64,000 nucleotides of DNA from Grifola frondosa (GCA_001683735.1 LUGG01000020.1:248001-312000), one strand, 5' to 3'. Counted from the first letter of the stretch, positions 25,901 to 37,746 are shown. Notes: generated by a model not told the origin, from the sequence alone. Numbers and translations: made by a program.

Positions 25901-27061
25901 GACGTCGGATCGTTATCTTCGAGCGCACAAGCGTCCCGTTTTCCTGGTGCGATAACTGCAGGACAGAAATCCTATACGGACACTGGCAGAGTGCCATGGG
26001 TCTTCGTTATGATATTATGACATGGAAGAGGCAAGCAGGAGCGAGGTGTCTTGTCCGCAGTGAAGGGTGATAGCGCTAACGTTAGTATGAGCAGCGTGTG
26101 TCTCATCTGCGCACGGCTGATGCGGGTTTTGCAAATGCGCTGCGATCGCTGGGACCATGCCGGTGCTGCGTGCGCGACAATGGTAGAACCAAGGCGGAAT
26201 GTGGCAACTAGGCCATACTTAGCATGGTGGAAGGCCGGTGTGTGGAGACGATGCAGACGTGGTGGCGCCCTAGTGCCCTCCGTCGTTCATCGCCTGCGCT
26301 AACCTGTGAAGTGAGGACATCGTGTTTGTCGTCCGGAGCTGATCATGATGATTTAAAAAATATGCGGATGCGTACACGACGGCACACGAGGCCGAGAACA
26401 TCGCAAGTGGGGAGGTTTATGTCCCAGGTGACCACATTAAAGACTTTTAGTCAGAAGTTTGAAAGTATTGTTTGTTAAGTCGTCCAGGTTTCACCAGACA
26501 TCGTGGCAGGAAGTGATGGATTGGCTTGAGGAACGACTTTCAAGGTCTACTGCATTTGCCGATAATTTGTCGAGTGGTTCGAGCGCGACGACCATCGAAC
26601 AACATACCGGAGTTGTCAATGAGTATTTCGCCTGCAAACCGGGAGGAATTGAAGGTGGCAATGATTATCGATTACTACGGAAGCGCCTACAGTGATCTTC
26701 AAATCAGGCGCCGCGGGATCAAGACAATTAGTATAAATGCGATGAAACATACCTTCACAAAAATGTTGACCCATTTGCACCCTGCATAAAGGACACTCCA
26801 TTGATTATACAGGTGGATGCTTAGGGTCTATCGGACTCACGAATAATGAGAGCGTGATTCAGCAGCGTATTCGGACACATCTGCCAATTACACTCGCTGT
26901 ATAATGGTTTTAGTAGTTTGACACATACACTTTAGATTTTTCAAAATCTAATTCGTTCAGAGGAATTCAGACTATGCTTCGATAGTGTTGACAAGAGACT
27001 GAACCGAATCTCCGCGGAGCAAAACAAGTAGTATGAACAAAATGAAATAAGCAAGCTTCCA
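19963..27061. other. 7.1-kb stretch with no recognisable gene
   Basis: The first 1 kb (to about 21000) is strongly CT-biased on the plus strand and is the likely upstream region of the CBM21 gene. From 21 to 26.8 kb overlapping short open frames occur on the plus strand, but none shows a known motif, signal peptide or clear intron-joined homology. A short direct repeat of CGAGCGGCTCT occurs near 21326-21347. I see no terminal repeats, rRNA or tRNA until 27062. Confidence 0.4.
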
Positions 27062-27132
27062 TGGACATTCAGGGGATTGAACCTGGACCTCACGCATGCG
27101 AAGCGTGCGCGCTACCACTGTGCCAAATGCCC
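27062..27132 (-). tRNA. tRNA-Ala (CGC)
   Basis: A 71-nt cloverleaf on the minus strand. Acceptor GGGCATT (27132-27126) pairs with AATGTCC near 27063-27069 with one G-T pair; discriminator A at 27062. The anticodon stem CACGC/GCGTG encloses the loop TTCGCAT, giving anticodon CGC. T-arm CAGG-TTCAATC-CCCTG. The D-stem has one A-C mismatch. No intron. Its 5' end is 86 bp from the left end of the Harbinger element. Confidence 0.88.
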
Positions 27133-27215
27133 GATAACTGCGTGTATTATTAGCTCATATTCTAATTAAAAGAAACGGCCCGACGGGCCATGAACGGCCC
27201 GTTCTGCTTAAGTCA

Positions 27216-27218
27216 TTA
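27216..27218. repeat. Harbinger target-site duplication, left copy (TTA)
   Basis: TTA directly before the left terminal inverted repeat, matched by TTA at 38464-38466. A three-base TTA/TAA duplication is the known signature of PIF/Harbinger insertion. Confidence 0.85.
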
Positions 27219-27287
27219 GAGCGCAAACGGTAGGAAAGTTAAGTCGGGCGCCTTGTAAGTCATCCGCGCTTACCGTGTGGCGCGCCG
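27219..27287 (+). repeat. Harbinger left terminal inverted repeat (69 bp)
   Basis: Begins GAGCGCAAACGGTAGG and ends GGCGCGCCG. Base for base it is the reverse complement of 38395-38463. Beyond 69 bp the two ends again share AGCTG after a 10-bp gap on the left side. Confidence 0.92.
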
Positions 27288-27363
27288 CATGCGGCCGAGC
27301 TGAGATTCAATTGCAAGTGGCAACTACACTACCTGCTTATTTGGGAACTACCTCTTTGCAACA

Positions 27364-28766
27364 ATGGCCGATAACGATGATGAAGCCCGATCTCTGCAAG
27401 AACATCGTCTTCGATCACTCAAAATATTATTTGTAGCTCGTATGGGCCAACTATATATGAACTACCTTCTCAATACTTCCATTTCTATTGCAGAAGGTTT
27501 CTATGATCGTGTTCCTTACCATACATCCATTTTAACAGGTGAAGCATGGATCCTCGAGCTTCTGCTTGGCCACCAGAGCGAATCCGATCTGAGTTAGGAA
27601 TGTACCGGCCTGTTTTTGAAGCACTCATCCTCAAACTGCGAGATTTGGGCCATAGAGATTCACGCCATGTCAAGTTGGAGGAGCAGGTTTGCCATCTTCT
27701 TATATATGGCTGTCACAGGTATCACTGCTCACCATGCTGGTGAGCGATTTCAACGTGCAACTGACACAATTACAAAGTTTGTATTTTTTTTTTAAGTATG
27801 TGTATATTTTTAAAAATATACATTTCAGATACTTTAAAAAAATGCTTTTCATCTTTTCCGAACCACCCTTCTATGCCAACAATGTCAGCCTACCTTCAGA
27901 GCTTGATGCCACCCCCTCCGAAATTGCCGACAATCCCCGATTTATGCCTTATTTTCAGCACGTTCTTGGAGCCCTTGACGGATCTCATTTTCCTTGGGCA
28001 CCTCCTGCAGCAGAGCGTAGTTTAAACCGTGACCGGAAAGGACAGCTTACACAGAACTGTCTGGTTGCTTGTTCATTCAATCTTCTATTCACCTACTTCA
28101 CCAGTGGTTATGAAGGCTCCACTTCTGATGCAGCAATGTTTCTCGATGCACGTCTTCACGACTTTCGGATTCCACAAGGAAAATGTTGGCTTGCGGATGC
28201 AGGATTTGGATCATGTGAGGAACTTTTAGTGCCGTACCGAGGACATCGTTATCATTTGGCGGAATGGCGCAAGGGTCAGCGAAGGTATAACTTTATTCTC
28301 AATTTGAATTTTAACTTATTATTTATATAGACCTCTTTGCAAAGAGGAATTATTCAATTTGCGACATGCCTCTGCACGAAATGCCATTGAGCGCATCTTT
28401 GGTGTTTTCAAAAAGCGGTTTCGTATTCTTCGTCTTCCAGCAGAATACAGCCTAGACATTCAGGCTCGCATTCCTCCCGCTCTCGCCAGCATACAGAATT
28501 TTATCCGTCGCCATGGGATGAGTGATCGGGAGACAATATTGGAGCTTCAGCGGGAAATTGAGGCAGAGATTGCAGCCTTAACAATGGATCAGTTAGGAGA
28601 TTTGGCTGATGGCCCTACAAGCCCAGTGGAGAAGGCGGAAGGAGACTCGAGACGTGATCAGATCGCAACAGCGATGTGGAATGATTACCTGGTTATTATC
28701 CAAGCTCGTGGGCTGATGGAGGCAAGAGATGATGAAGTGGGACAACTTTCAGTTCCAGCAGAATGA
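27364..28766 (+). CDS. PIF/Harbinger transposase (DDE_Tnp_4, HARBI1-like)
   Basis: Cut-and-paste transposase of the enclosing element. The N-terminal helical part ('EHRLRSLKILFVARMG', 'FYDRVPYHTSILTGEAW', 'LGMYRPVF', 'VKLEEQV') leads to the DDE nuclease core: first Asp in 'GALDGSHFPW', second in 'GSTSDAAMF', then 'LADAGFGS', and the catalytic Glu in 'NAIERIFGVFKKRF'. Introns at about 27778-27829 (before 'YFKKMLFIFSEPP') and 28286-28330. Start ATG 27364, stop at 28764-28766. Two one-base breaks disturb the reading frame: a CC pair at 27573-27574, one base short, and a TTT at 27688-27690, one base long. If these are sequencing errors the gene is intact; otherwise it is a pseudogene. Confidence 0.88.
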
Positions 28767-29131
28767 AGTTTGTGAGGTTTGGATTCACTCATACAGTTTT
28801 TTGAATTCACTTGTGCAGTCATAATGTAGTCAATGATGTACTTCATATTTTGTACAAGTATTGAAAGTATAAATGAGTGAAATGGGCATATAACATACAT
28901 AAGAAGAAAAACATATATAAGTCTTAGAACATAAGAAGAGATAAACATATAGGAAAAGATAAACATACAAGAAAAGACAAACATACAGAAGATATTCATA
29001 TACAAACAATAGTCCATTCAGCCAACGAACAATGAAACTCCAGCGCGCGACAGGACCCCAACATCAACTACCCAGCATGCGACGATGACGGGACACCCGA
29101 TGGCAATGACGGCGGACCCCCAATGGCAACG
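28767..29131. other. Harbinger internal 3' region with A-rich repeats
   Basis: Lies between the converging transposase and Myb genes. About 28915-28995 holds degenerate tandem copies of an 18-bp A-rich unit around GATAAACATA. The stretch from 29062 starts the 45-bp minisatellite. Confidence 0.45.
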
Positions 29132-29265
29132 TCAACGATCCAGCATGCGACGACGACAGAACACCTGGTGACGATGTCGACGATCCGGTGTGTGACGACG
29201 ATGCAACACCCGATGGTGATGTCGATGGTCCGGCATGCGACAACGACGGGACACCTGATGATGAT
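29062..29265. repeat. 45-bp minisatellite, about four copies
   Basis: Copies at 29131-29175, 29176-29220 and 29221-29265, with an earlier diverged copy at about 29062-29108. The shared core is CCGGCATGCGACAACGACGG and its variants. Unit length is a multiple of three, and the copies overlap the extreme C-terminal codons of the Myb-like gene. Confidence 0.7.
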
Positions 29266-30071
29266 GCAGCACCAGATGACGATGCAGCGCTGAACGACAA
29301 TGAGCTGTGTGATAGGAATTGGGGGAGGAGAGGTTATCGGGTGAGTTGAATACAAATCCCACATTCTTCTCGAGCTTGTGACGGACCCAGTCGTAGCTAA
29401 AGGGTTGCTCAAGGTGGGCGTAGATTGCACTTGCCGTGGGGTCCTTCTCGAAGATGTCGAGCATGGCAATGCGTTGCTCAGTGTTGAGCCTCGTCTCGGC
29501 TTGAATGTTGATGGTGGCCCTGCCAGCATTTGAGGTGACAACGGGAGGGGCTGTGACTGTCGTCAGAGCTGTCCGAAACATGTCCTTGAAGTCCGTCGCA
29601 ATGCTCTTCAGCTCATTGAGAGCAATGACACCACTATGCGCCGTTGTGCGGCTGCGCTTGCTAACCCCCGTGGAGATCTCGCTATAAGTGGGGTCAACAC
29701 TCATAGGAGTCTTGCGCTTCGAGCTGTGACGAGATGTTGGAGTGTGATTTCCGGTCACAGTGGGATTGGCGTAGTGGAGGCAGCAAGTTGGGTTGGAGTG
29801 GGTGCATGAGAAGGAACTTCCGGGTGGATCTCGGTAGGGGTAAGTGAATCGCGGGACGGCATTGGAGAGGAAGGGGGAGGGGTTGCAGTTGGCGGTGACG
29901 TGAAGGTGCCGTGGTCACTGTCGATGCGCTGTGAAGAAATTTCACCGCTATTGGAAGTGGAATCCGAACTCGAGTCCTGCGTCGCAAGCATTCGAGTGAA
30001 TGCATCGGTTGATGTGTGAATGTGTGCGCCGGGTCGAAAAACGTGCGTGCCCTTCACCCGGTCCGGCAAAA
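29132..30071 (-). pseudogene. Harbinger ORF2 (Myb/SANT-like), 3' part
   Basis: Downstream half of the element's DNA-binding protein gene, cut at 30071 by the Plavaka insertion. It resumes at codon TTG (30069) with 'PDRVKGTHVFRPGAH' and continues with a Ser/Thr/Pro-rich linker. A conserved helical block follows ('VIALNELKSIATDFKDMF', 'MLDIFEKDPTASAIYAHLE', 'YDWVRHKLEK'), then a His/Arg-rich tail made by the minisatellite. A GGG at 29762-29764, one base short, breaks the frame. The other half is at 37768-38309. Family role (from Harbinger biology): partner that binds the element ends and brings the transposase to the nucleus. Confidence 0.75.
30070..30071. repeat. Plavaka target-site duplication, left copy (AA)
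   Basis: AA before the left CATCAGC terminus, repeated as AA at 37768-37769 after the right terminus. Removing one copy with the element restores the Myb reading frame, which fixes the duplication as two bases. Confidence 0.75.
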
Positions 30072-30094
30072 CATCAGCAAAATCCCCCCTTGCA
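30072..30094 (+). repeat. Plavaka left terminal inverted repeat
   Basis: Starts CATCAGCAAAATCCCCCC. Its first 11 bases are identical to the reverse complement of the right end; the following ten are about 80% alike. Confidence 0.75.
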
Positions 30095-30371
30095 TACCAG
30101 AGAATGTAATATAATATAATGCTAAATAAGAGAATACCAGATTTATTTTACCTGCCGGGAAATATACGGGACCCTTGACCATTGGCCAGAATGCCGATCC
30201 TACCGGAGCGTGCCAGGGTTAGGTGTACTCCCGGCCAGAGATGACAAGTTCGTACAATCTCTGACAAGGCTGACAAGATGGTGCACCGGTAATCTCTTGT
30301 CGTATCTTATCTGACATATCGTATCTTGTTTTATCTTACCTGACACACCATATCTACAATCCATTTGATAC

Positions 30372-30424
30372 CCACCAATTTGAATTTGAATTTGAATTTA
30401 AAACATTTGATTTAATCCATTTGA
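30372..30424. repeat. Subterminal TTTGAA/CATTTGA repeats (Plavaka left)
   Basis: Three tandem AATTTG units near 30377-30400, then CATTTGA and CATTTGAA copies nearby. A related CCATTTGATACC lies just upstream at 30360-30371. Short subterminal repeats are the usual transposase-binding sites of CACTA-like elements; that role is inferred here. Confidence 0.4.
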
Positions 30425-30655
30425 ATCCACTCTAAGTTACAAATCCGCCTGATAGCGCAGCAACAAGAGAACATTTATGCGATAACAACGATGTCCGAGC
30501 AAGTACCACAAAGCAGCAAGAAGCACAATAGAGAACAAAAACTGACAAACACAACCGTAGGCGGCGCAATGCGCGCGGCTGAAGCCCATGCGTGAAACTG
30601 TGCCATGAGGATCGAAACTCAGCCCAGTCATTAAGTATACAGTCCGACTTACCCG

Positions 30656-32818
30656 TCACTCGTCAAGTTCATCAATCTCCTCCTCGCCCTGCCCAATCTC
30701 TACAGAGTTCTGCGCGTACCCACCGGTCGGGCCTGTATCCTGGTCAGACCTGTACTCAAGCTCGTCGTCCTCGAAGGCTGAGAATGGGGCGTGGGGGAGA
30801 GAGGGGAGCATTGTCGATGGCTGCTTCGGCAGCTGCTTTGGCAGCGAGACGTGCCTTGCGCTCAGCGCACACTTTGGAGGCGGCGGTCTCCGTGTGTCTG
30901 GTGACGAGGTAGGTGTCCTCGCCGTCAGACTGAATCTCGTGTTCAGTGGTAACACCGAACACCATCCTGTAAATATATGTAGTTAGTATATGCAAATAAA
31001 ATGAGAGAATACGCACCGATTCCACCACTTGAGTACGGGCACCGCAAAATCTGCATCGTCGAAGAGTTCGACGAGGTACCCGTAGTACGTTTGTACGAGA
31101 AATCGCCGTCCGTGACGCACCACTCGGTCTGTGCGCTGAGACAGAACCGCACCTACAGAGAGAGAATTCGTGAGCATTAGTAGCGAGTGTAGCACAATTA
31201 CTTACTAGGCAGGCAACGTATGCAATACTTGCCGGTGTGACCCTAGTCATGTCGTTCTTGGCGGCGACACACTTGCGTGATGCACCGCGCGGGATTCCAG
31301 GGTCCGCCAGTGCAGTGCTCTTGCCGGTGAAGATGCGACGGTAGCACTGTGAGTATCCGATGTTAGAATATTAGATTTAGAATAATGAATTACGTACCTG
31401 TACTAAGAGAGGGCCTTCTAAGATGCCGCTAAGCGTCTTCCCCTCAATATGATTCTCCTCGGAGTAGAGGTAGCTCGGGTAATCCCCAGAGAGGACGAAG
31501 ATCTTGCCGCGCAAGACCAGGCGGTTGAAACTGCAATGGCCTCGAAGTCAGCAAGATCGAAATTAGATGATAGATACTCACAAGCCGGATCCTTGTCGAA
31601 GTTTTCACGCAGGCCACGTGAGATCAACAGACGGCCCGTGCATGGGTCCATAAAACCGCGGTTTGCTTTATTGCGGTCCGCACCGGGAATTTCTTGATCT
31701 TGATGCCGTTGGGCAGGTCAACATCTTCAAGCATGTCGATGATTTCGTAGCGCAGCGCTGCAAGATCATCGCTACGCGCCGCGCGTGCATGCGTATCGAG
31801 CTCCATTAAGCAATGTCAGTGAGGGATCGAATATTATAGAGAACAATACTTACGAAGTCTGTGAAGAACTCTACTTCGTCTACGCTCCTTTGCAAGCCGG
31901 GGACCATGCGTTTGAGGCAGGGGAAGTGCGTGATGAGCGCGTTGTACGCCACGATGTAATCACGGCTGCGCCGCTCCCACTGAACAAATGTAAGTGCATA
32001 TATGCGCATCAGAACTGAATTCACTTACTAATCTTTGAATTCTTTGATTTCCCGGGCGAGTTTGGATGGATTGGGTGCGCCGTCGACAGCCACCCCAACA
32101 TAGAACGTACGAAAGACGTTCACATAGGGACCTACGATCCGGGGCAGGAATCTTCCGACATTCTGCAGCTTCTTGGCAGTACCATTGGTATCCCTATGAC
32201 ACCAGGTTAGTATCGAATTGCTGAGTATATGCGCACCGTATATACTTGATCACCCAGTGCTCGGAGCAGTCGTTCGCGATCTTCTCCATTATGGAGTCGT
32301 ATGTCTCTTTGAATAGGGCAGGCGAGGAGCGGGAGGATGAGCGGGAGGATGAGCGGGAGGACTCCGAGCGAGAACGGCTTGAAGATTCGGAGGCACTCCG
32401 ACTGCTTCCGGACGTCCGCCTTTCCGGAGGATCGATCGACCGCGTTGCTCGGGATTGTCGGGGGAGTACGGCTCGAGGAACCTCCCACATCGCGGCCGCG
32501 TTGCCCGCGTTGCGGAGAGTCGAATAGAAGTCTCGTCGGGCCCGCTTGGGGTCGCAGAAGGGGAATTTGATGGAGTGCGGGGACGAGATTGCTTCGCCCG
32601 TGGTCTAGATCAGTTAGTGAGTGTATTCGATCAAGTTCAGGCTAAACCACAAGCGTACCTGCCACCTCGACCAGCGCTTGCCGCAAGCGGGCCTGATAAG
32701 CTGCAGCTTTAGCAGACTTACCAGACTTCGCTGGCTTCTCGGTAATGGAAGAGGCGAACGGAGGCATTGAAGTGTTGAGCGGAGTGGCAGAGTGATGGAA
32801 GGAGTTAAGGGAGGACAT
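30656..32818 (-). CDS. DUF6698-like gene carried by the Plavaka element
   Basis: Multi-exon gene read from ATG 32818 leftwards. The N-terminal part is Ala/Lys-rich ('GKSAKAAAYQARLRQA') and followed by a Ser/Arg-Ser-rich repeat stretch (32320-32420). The conserved region then shows 'DCSEHWVIKYI', 'GRFLPRIVGPYVNVF', 'ALITHFPCLKRMVPG', 'ARSDDLAALRYEIIDMLE', 'TGRLLISRGLRENFDKDP', 'GKTLSGILEGPLLVQCYRR', 'IPRGASRKCVAAK', 'TRVTPASIAYVACL' and 'VLKWWNRMVFG'. I recall this pattern as the basidiomycete DUF6698 domain; function unknown. The likely C-terminus is acidic ('GQGEEEIDELDE', stop near 30656), reached by one frame change after the WWN motif. About six introns. Whether it helps transposition or is cargo cannot be told. 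Confidence 0.65.
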
Positions 32819-33070
32819 TGCAGCATTTATAGGAACAAGGTGACAGTCTCGGAGCGGAGTTTGGCGCGAAGAAGTTAATCTAATTAGAAGTTGATCTAAT
32901 TCGGACTTAATTGAGTACGTCCGAATTTGATTGGTACGCGCCCACAATTTGAGTGTGCCTAACTTGGGCACTGCGCGCTTGCTGGCTACTGAACGCTCAC
33001 TACGCGCTTGCTGGCTATATGCGTCTCATCTGGCTCTTGCTGATAGTTCTGGCTGTGGTTGCTTGCCTTA

Positions 33071-36000
33071 TGGACCTTAAATGCGAATTCTGTCGACAAT
33101 CTTGCAAGACTGAGGCCGTTGAAACTTCATCGGCGCAAATATTGCTCGGGGAGGCAGCAAATCGTAGGCGGTGGCATCCAGAAGGCTCGGGACGATGCTG
33201 TTCGTGCAATCGCGGTCCAACGACAGCACGACAAAGCCGCACGACTGCACAGGTTTGAGCAGGTCCGTGCAGCAGCAGCAGAAAGGGAACGGGAGGAGCG
33301 TGAGCGAAGGGAACAGGAAGAGCGCGAGCGTGAGGAGGTAAGTCCGATCGCATATATTAAGCTATAATGATTACATTGTTAATGAAATCCGTAGGCAGAT
33401 GAACGCATGAATGCGGAGTATTCATTTATTCCAGAAGACACGCCTCTCTCTTTCAGTCGTTCCGGGAGAGCGCGCTGGGCTCCTGCGGTACTCAAAGATT
33501 ACTTGCCTACCTCGCTACGTGGACTTGCCAGCCATGTGGGCCAACCTAAGCCGAAACCTCCCTTCCACCACCGCCACCGCCACCACCTCGTTCAGTATCT
33601 CCCCCCCCAGAAGATCCGATCCTATCCCAGAAGCCCCAGTGCCCATTGACGAAGAATGCAATGCATTCGGCCTGTTCCGCCAATACGTGGTGCGCCCACA
33701 GTCAGATCCGGAAGACGCCATCACGTTGGACGCACTCACGGACTCTCCCACTCTTGCGAAGGCTCCCTGCGATGCCCGGAATTCTCTCTCTGGTTTCGGC
33801 GCTGCTGTGGACAAATCCCGCGCGAACTTCTCGCGCCATTCCTGAACGCTACAGTCTTCCGACTCATGCGCTGGTTTTATTCTGGGTCCCCCTACAAATC
33901 GGCCGCCGAGCTCCAGCGTCTCGTGCAGGATGTTCTCAACGCTGAGGACTACAACCCAGAAGACCTCAAGAGCTTCAACGCTGTTACTGAGCTCAAGAGG
34001 TTGGACCAATTCTCGGACTCCGAAAGCGTGTTCTCTGCCTCTGATGGTTGGCGCAAGGAGTCTATCAAAATCAGGCTCCCCTTCGAAAAGGCCAAGTGGA
34101 GCTCTGAGGACCTCGCGCCCGAGTACGAGGTCGAAGGAGTTTATACGCGCTCCCTTACCGAGGTTGTCAAAGCCGCCTTCCAGAGTCTCACTGCACGCGA
34201 CTTCCACTTCATTCCCTCCAAATTATTCTGGGAACGGGAATCCTCAGACGGCAGCGATCCGAAGCGCGAGCGCGTATACACCGACATATTCAACTCTGAC
34301 GCGATGCTGGATGCCGATGCGGAACTTCGTGCGCAGCCACGCAATCCCGACGATGAGCCCGACATCGAATATGCTATAGCTCCAATATTGGTCTGGTCAG
34401 ACGCTACCCACCTCGCCAGCTTTGGCTCAGCTTCGCTGTGGCCGATCTACGCTTTTTTTGGAAACCTCTCCAAATATATTCGTGCCAAGCCACGTGCGTT
34501 CGCTGCACACCATCTGGCATATATTCCTAAGGTACGTCAACTATTTCATACATTAAATAATATCTCAATCGTGCTTAACGCTATCATAGTTACCTGACGC
34601 CTTCCAACACTTCTATCAGTCCATATTCAAATCCCCCGCTCTGTGGCCTGATACGATTCGTGCGACGGGAGCTCATGCATCAGGTTTGGCTCCGCCTGCT
34701 CGACGCTGACTTTATACATGCCTACATCCACGGACTTCTCATCAAGTGTGGCGATGGCATCACTCGTCGAATATTCCCCGTATATTCACATACTGTGCTG
34801 ACTACCCCGAAAAGTACGTCTTACAATTAATATATGTGCGTTTATCTAATTAAAATGATTCACGCAGGTGTCTCATTGCTTGTTTGCGATTTCTGGCAGT
34901 GTGTCCGTGTCCAGACTGCTACATCAAGAAAACCTACGTACCTGGAATGGGGACCTCCGTAGATACGAAGCGCCGAGCAAAAACGCGCGAAGACGATGAA
35001 GGTGTCCTCTACAAAATCAAGCTCGCTCGAAAATGGATCTTCGAGAAAGGATTTGGAGTCGAGGGTGCACAGGTCAAGAATTTACTGAACCCGACCTCCT
35101 TAACTCCGACTCAGGTGCGTGTTGTATCCCACTGCAATGCTGATACTTTACTGAACAGGATTTAGAGTGCATTTTCTGTCCGGCTGCGCGAGTTCGGCTT
35201 CAACCATTACAGAATGCTGGTACCCGACCCTCTACATGAATTCGAGCTCGGCACGCTTAAGAACACCGTCATTCACATGCTTCGTATCTTGATAGCAGCG
35301 GGGAATAACAAAATTCAAGAGTTTGATGCTCGGTACGTACCAAATTGTAATTTCCGCCACAAGATTCCTATTAAAACATTCTCATAGATTTTCTAAGGTG
35401 TCTACATTCGGGCGCGACACTATCCGTCGATTCGGGTCGAACGTCTCCAGTTTGAAGAAACTGGCGGCGCGAGACTACGAAGATATGTTACAGGTGAGTC
35501 CCCCAACGTTGCATGGTACAAATGCATATTAACCTACAACACATCAGTGTATTATACCCGTCATCGAAGGCCTGTTGCCTGGCAAGAAAAACCGGGTCGT
35601 GCTGGACATGTTCTTCGATCTGTCAGTGTGGCACGCGCACGCGAAGTTGCGCCTACATACTGATTCCACTCTCGCCCAATTCGAGCACGCTACAAAGTCT
35701 ATGGGTGCTGCAGTGCGCCTATTCAAGACTTCGTCTGTGCAGCCTACAACACTCAAGAACTTCCGAAGAGACGGCAGCGCGTCAGCGGCGAAAGGCAGCG
35801 CTTGCAGCGAAGGGAAAGGCCTCCAAAGGAAAGGGGAAGGCTCCCGCACACTCCACACACACCCGCACGTTCAACTTGCACACGTACAAGTGGCACAGGC
35901 TCGGGGACTACGTGAAAACCATTCGCATTTTCGGAACCACCGACAACTACACCACGCAGATTGTGAGTCGTATCTACGAATTTTTATTGTCTAATACTCA

Positions 36001-37412
36001 TTTTACATACAAAGGGAGAGCTCGAACACCGTCGAGTCAAGAAATTCTACGCTCGGACGAACAAGAACGCACAATTCGAGTGGCAGATAGCCCGACACCA
36101 AAGGCGCGAATATTTCTTGCAGAGTTTGGAGGAACGTGAACGGGAGGCCGAACTCTACACTACAGCTCGAGAGGATCAAGAAGTGGAGGATCCAGCAAGT
36201 TCTAGGTCGACAGATCGCGTTCCCGGACGAAGATCGCACAAACGGAGGCACAAGAAGGCGCGCCGAGCCCAGCGCGCTGAATTGCGCCTTCGTTTTACGG
36301 ATTCCGAGCGTCTCCCGTTGTCCTCACCGAAGTCCCATCACCACATCTCCGACGACCAACGAAACTACGTCGATTTGGTTTCGTTTGCATCGAAACACGC
36401 GGAGGACCCAGCTTGCAAGGTGAGCGCTCCCACTCTAGCGCGCGCTCAATTAGACCTAACCATGGCCTAGGACTTTGTACGGAAACTGCAAGACCATCTG
36501 GTCTTGCGCATGGACAAAACAACTTCCGCAACCAGCCCGGCCGATTATTACAGAGGACGACCGGGACAGCATCCGCATCGACCGCCAACGCCTATATTTC
36601 CATAAAGTGCTTCGAGTCAACTACACATCCTACGACATGCGGCGTTCGCAAGACTCATCAACCCATCCTCCCACCCCGACATTATGTTGCTCGCGCAGCC
36701 AGACGACGAAGGCCATCCATTTCTCTACGCACGCGTCCTCAGCATCTTCCACGTCAACGTTTATCGCGTGGGTCCCAATGTCAACAGGCATCCCGAACCG
36801 GAACAGCTTTGAGGTCTTGTGGGCGCGGAATTTCGAGCTTGACGCTTCTGCGCCTGGCGGGTTCGACACCAGAAGACTCCATCGTCTCAGGTTCACGGAT
36901 TGCCACGACGAGGAGGCATTCGTTTTCCTCGACCCAGCGCAAGTACTCCGTGGCGCGCATCTCATTCCAGCATTCGAATACGGGCGCGCAGACGATGCAT
37001 TGCCTGGGCCAAAGCATCGCGCGAGTGGATGAAGATGACGACGACGATTGGAGATATTATTATGTCGGAATGTGCTTTTTTGCTTATTTTTAACATATAA
37101 ATAAACTAAATATGACTATCTAGGTTCGTGGATCGCGACATGTTCATGCGCTACAACGGAGGAGGAGTCGGGCATCGCTCGGGGAGCATGAACTCGACGG
37201 CAGCACCCCCCAGGATCATCAACGACGCTGTAGAAGATGACGACGAAGACGAGGATATGGAACCAGACAACCATGCGGCAGACGGAGAGGATGGAGAGGA
37301 CGGAGAGGAGCAGAAGACGGGAGGATGCAGAAGACGGGGAGGATGCAGAAGACGGAGAGGACGGAGAGGACGGAGAGGAGCGAGCGGAGAGGACGAGGAG
37401 AGGGAGGAGTGA
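33071..37412 (+). pseudogene. Plavaka transposase, apparently frameshifted
   Basis: Transposase of the nested element. A C2H2-like finger opens the protein ('CEFCRQSCKTEA', then 'HRRKYC' in another frame), followed by a charged coiled coil, and the Plavaka core: 'ATVFRLMRWFYSGSPYKSA', 'YNPEDLKSFNAVTELKRLD', 'ILVWSDATHLASFGSASL', 'AHHLAYIPKLPDAFQ', 'CPCPDCYIKKTYVPGMGT', 'LARKWIFEKGFGVEGAQ', 'FGRDTIRRFGSN', 'WHRLGDYVKTIRIFGTTD', 'HKVLRVNYTSYDMRR' and 'AHLIPAFEYGRADDALPGP'. It ends at 'RDMFMRYNGGGVGH' plus an acidic Asp/Glu repeat tail. At least seven one-base frame changes are needed (for example an 8-C run at 33601-33608, 33809-33818, about 34680, 35730, 35765, 36660). Several may be assembly errors. 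Confidence 0.8.
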
Positions 37413-37639
37413 CGACGACGCCATCGAACCGGATCTTGGGCCGGAGGATGGGGAGGAGCTCGTGGGTCCTGACGGCGATGAGGACGAGCTGGAGGGATTT
37501 GGGGCATTGTAGTAGTAGCCCGGACTTCTCTTAATAAACTTATTTTGACTCGAAACATTTTGACTAATAACGGAGAATAAAATATATAAAGGTATTACAA
37601 TGTATCTACAGAGATTACAATGGCTGCACTGGACGCGTG

Positions 37640-37735
37640 CAGCCTCTTGTAGCCTCCGGCCATATGCAGGCGTCTGGTAGCCTCGTGTAGTCGCTTGTCG
37701 CCTCTTGCCCATATGCGGTATCTTGAGGCGCCTAC
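37640..37735. repeat. Subterminal GTAGCCTC-type repeats (Plavaka right)
   Basis: Close variants of GTAGCCTCTTG recur at short intervals within the last 130 bp before the right terminus, along with two copies of CCATATGC. Likely transposase-binding sites, by analogy with CACTA-like elements. Confidence 0.5.
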
Positions 37736-37746
37736 ATTGGGTACCT

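Noticed and set aside
37128..37512. Acidic Asp/Glu repeat open frames as a separate gene
   Set aside because: They continue directly from the Plavaka C-terminal motif after an intron and are its repetitive tail.
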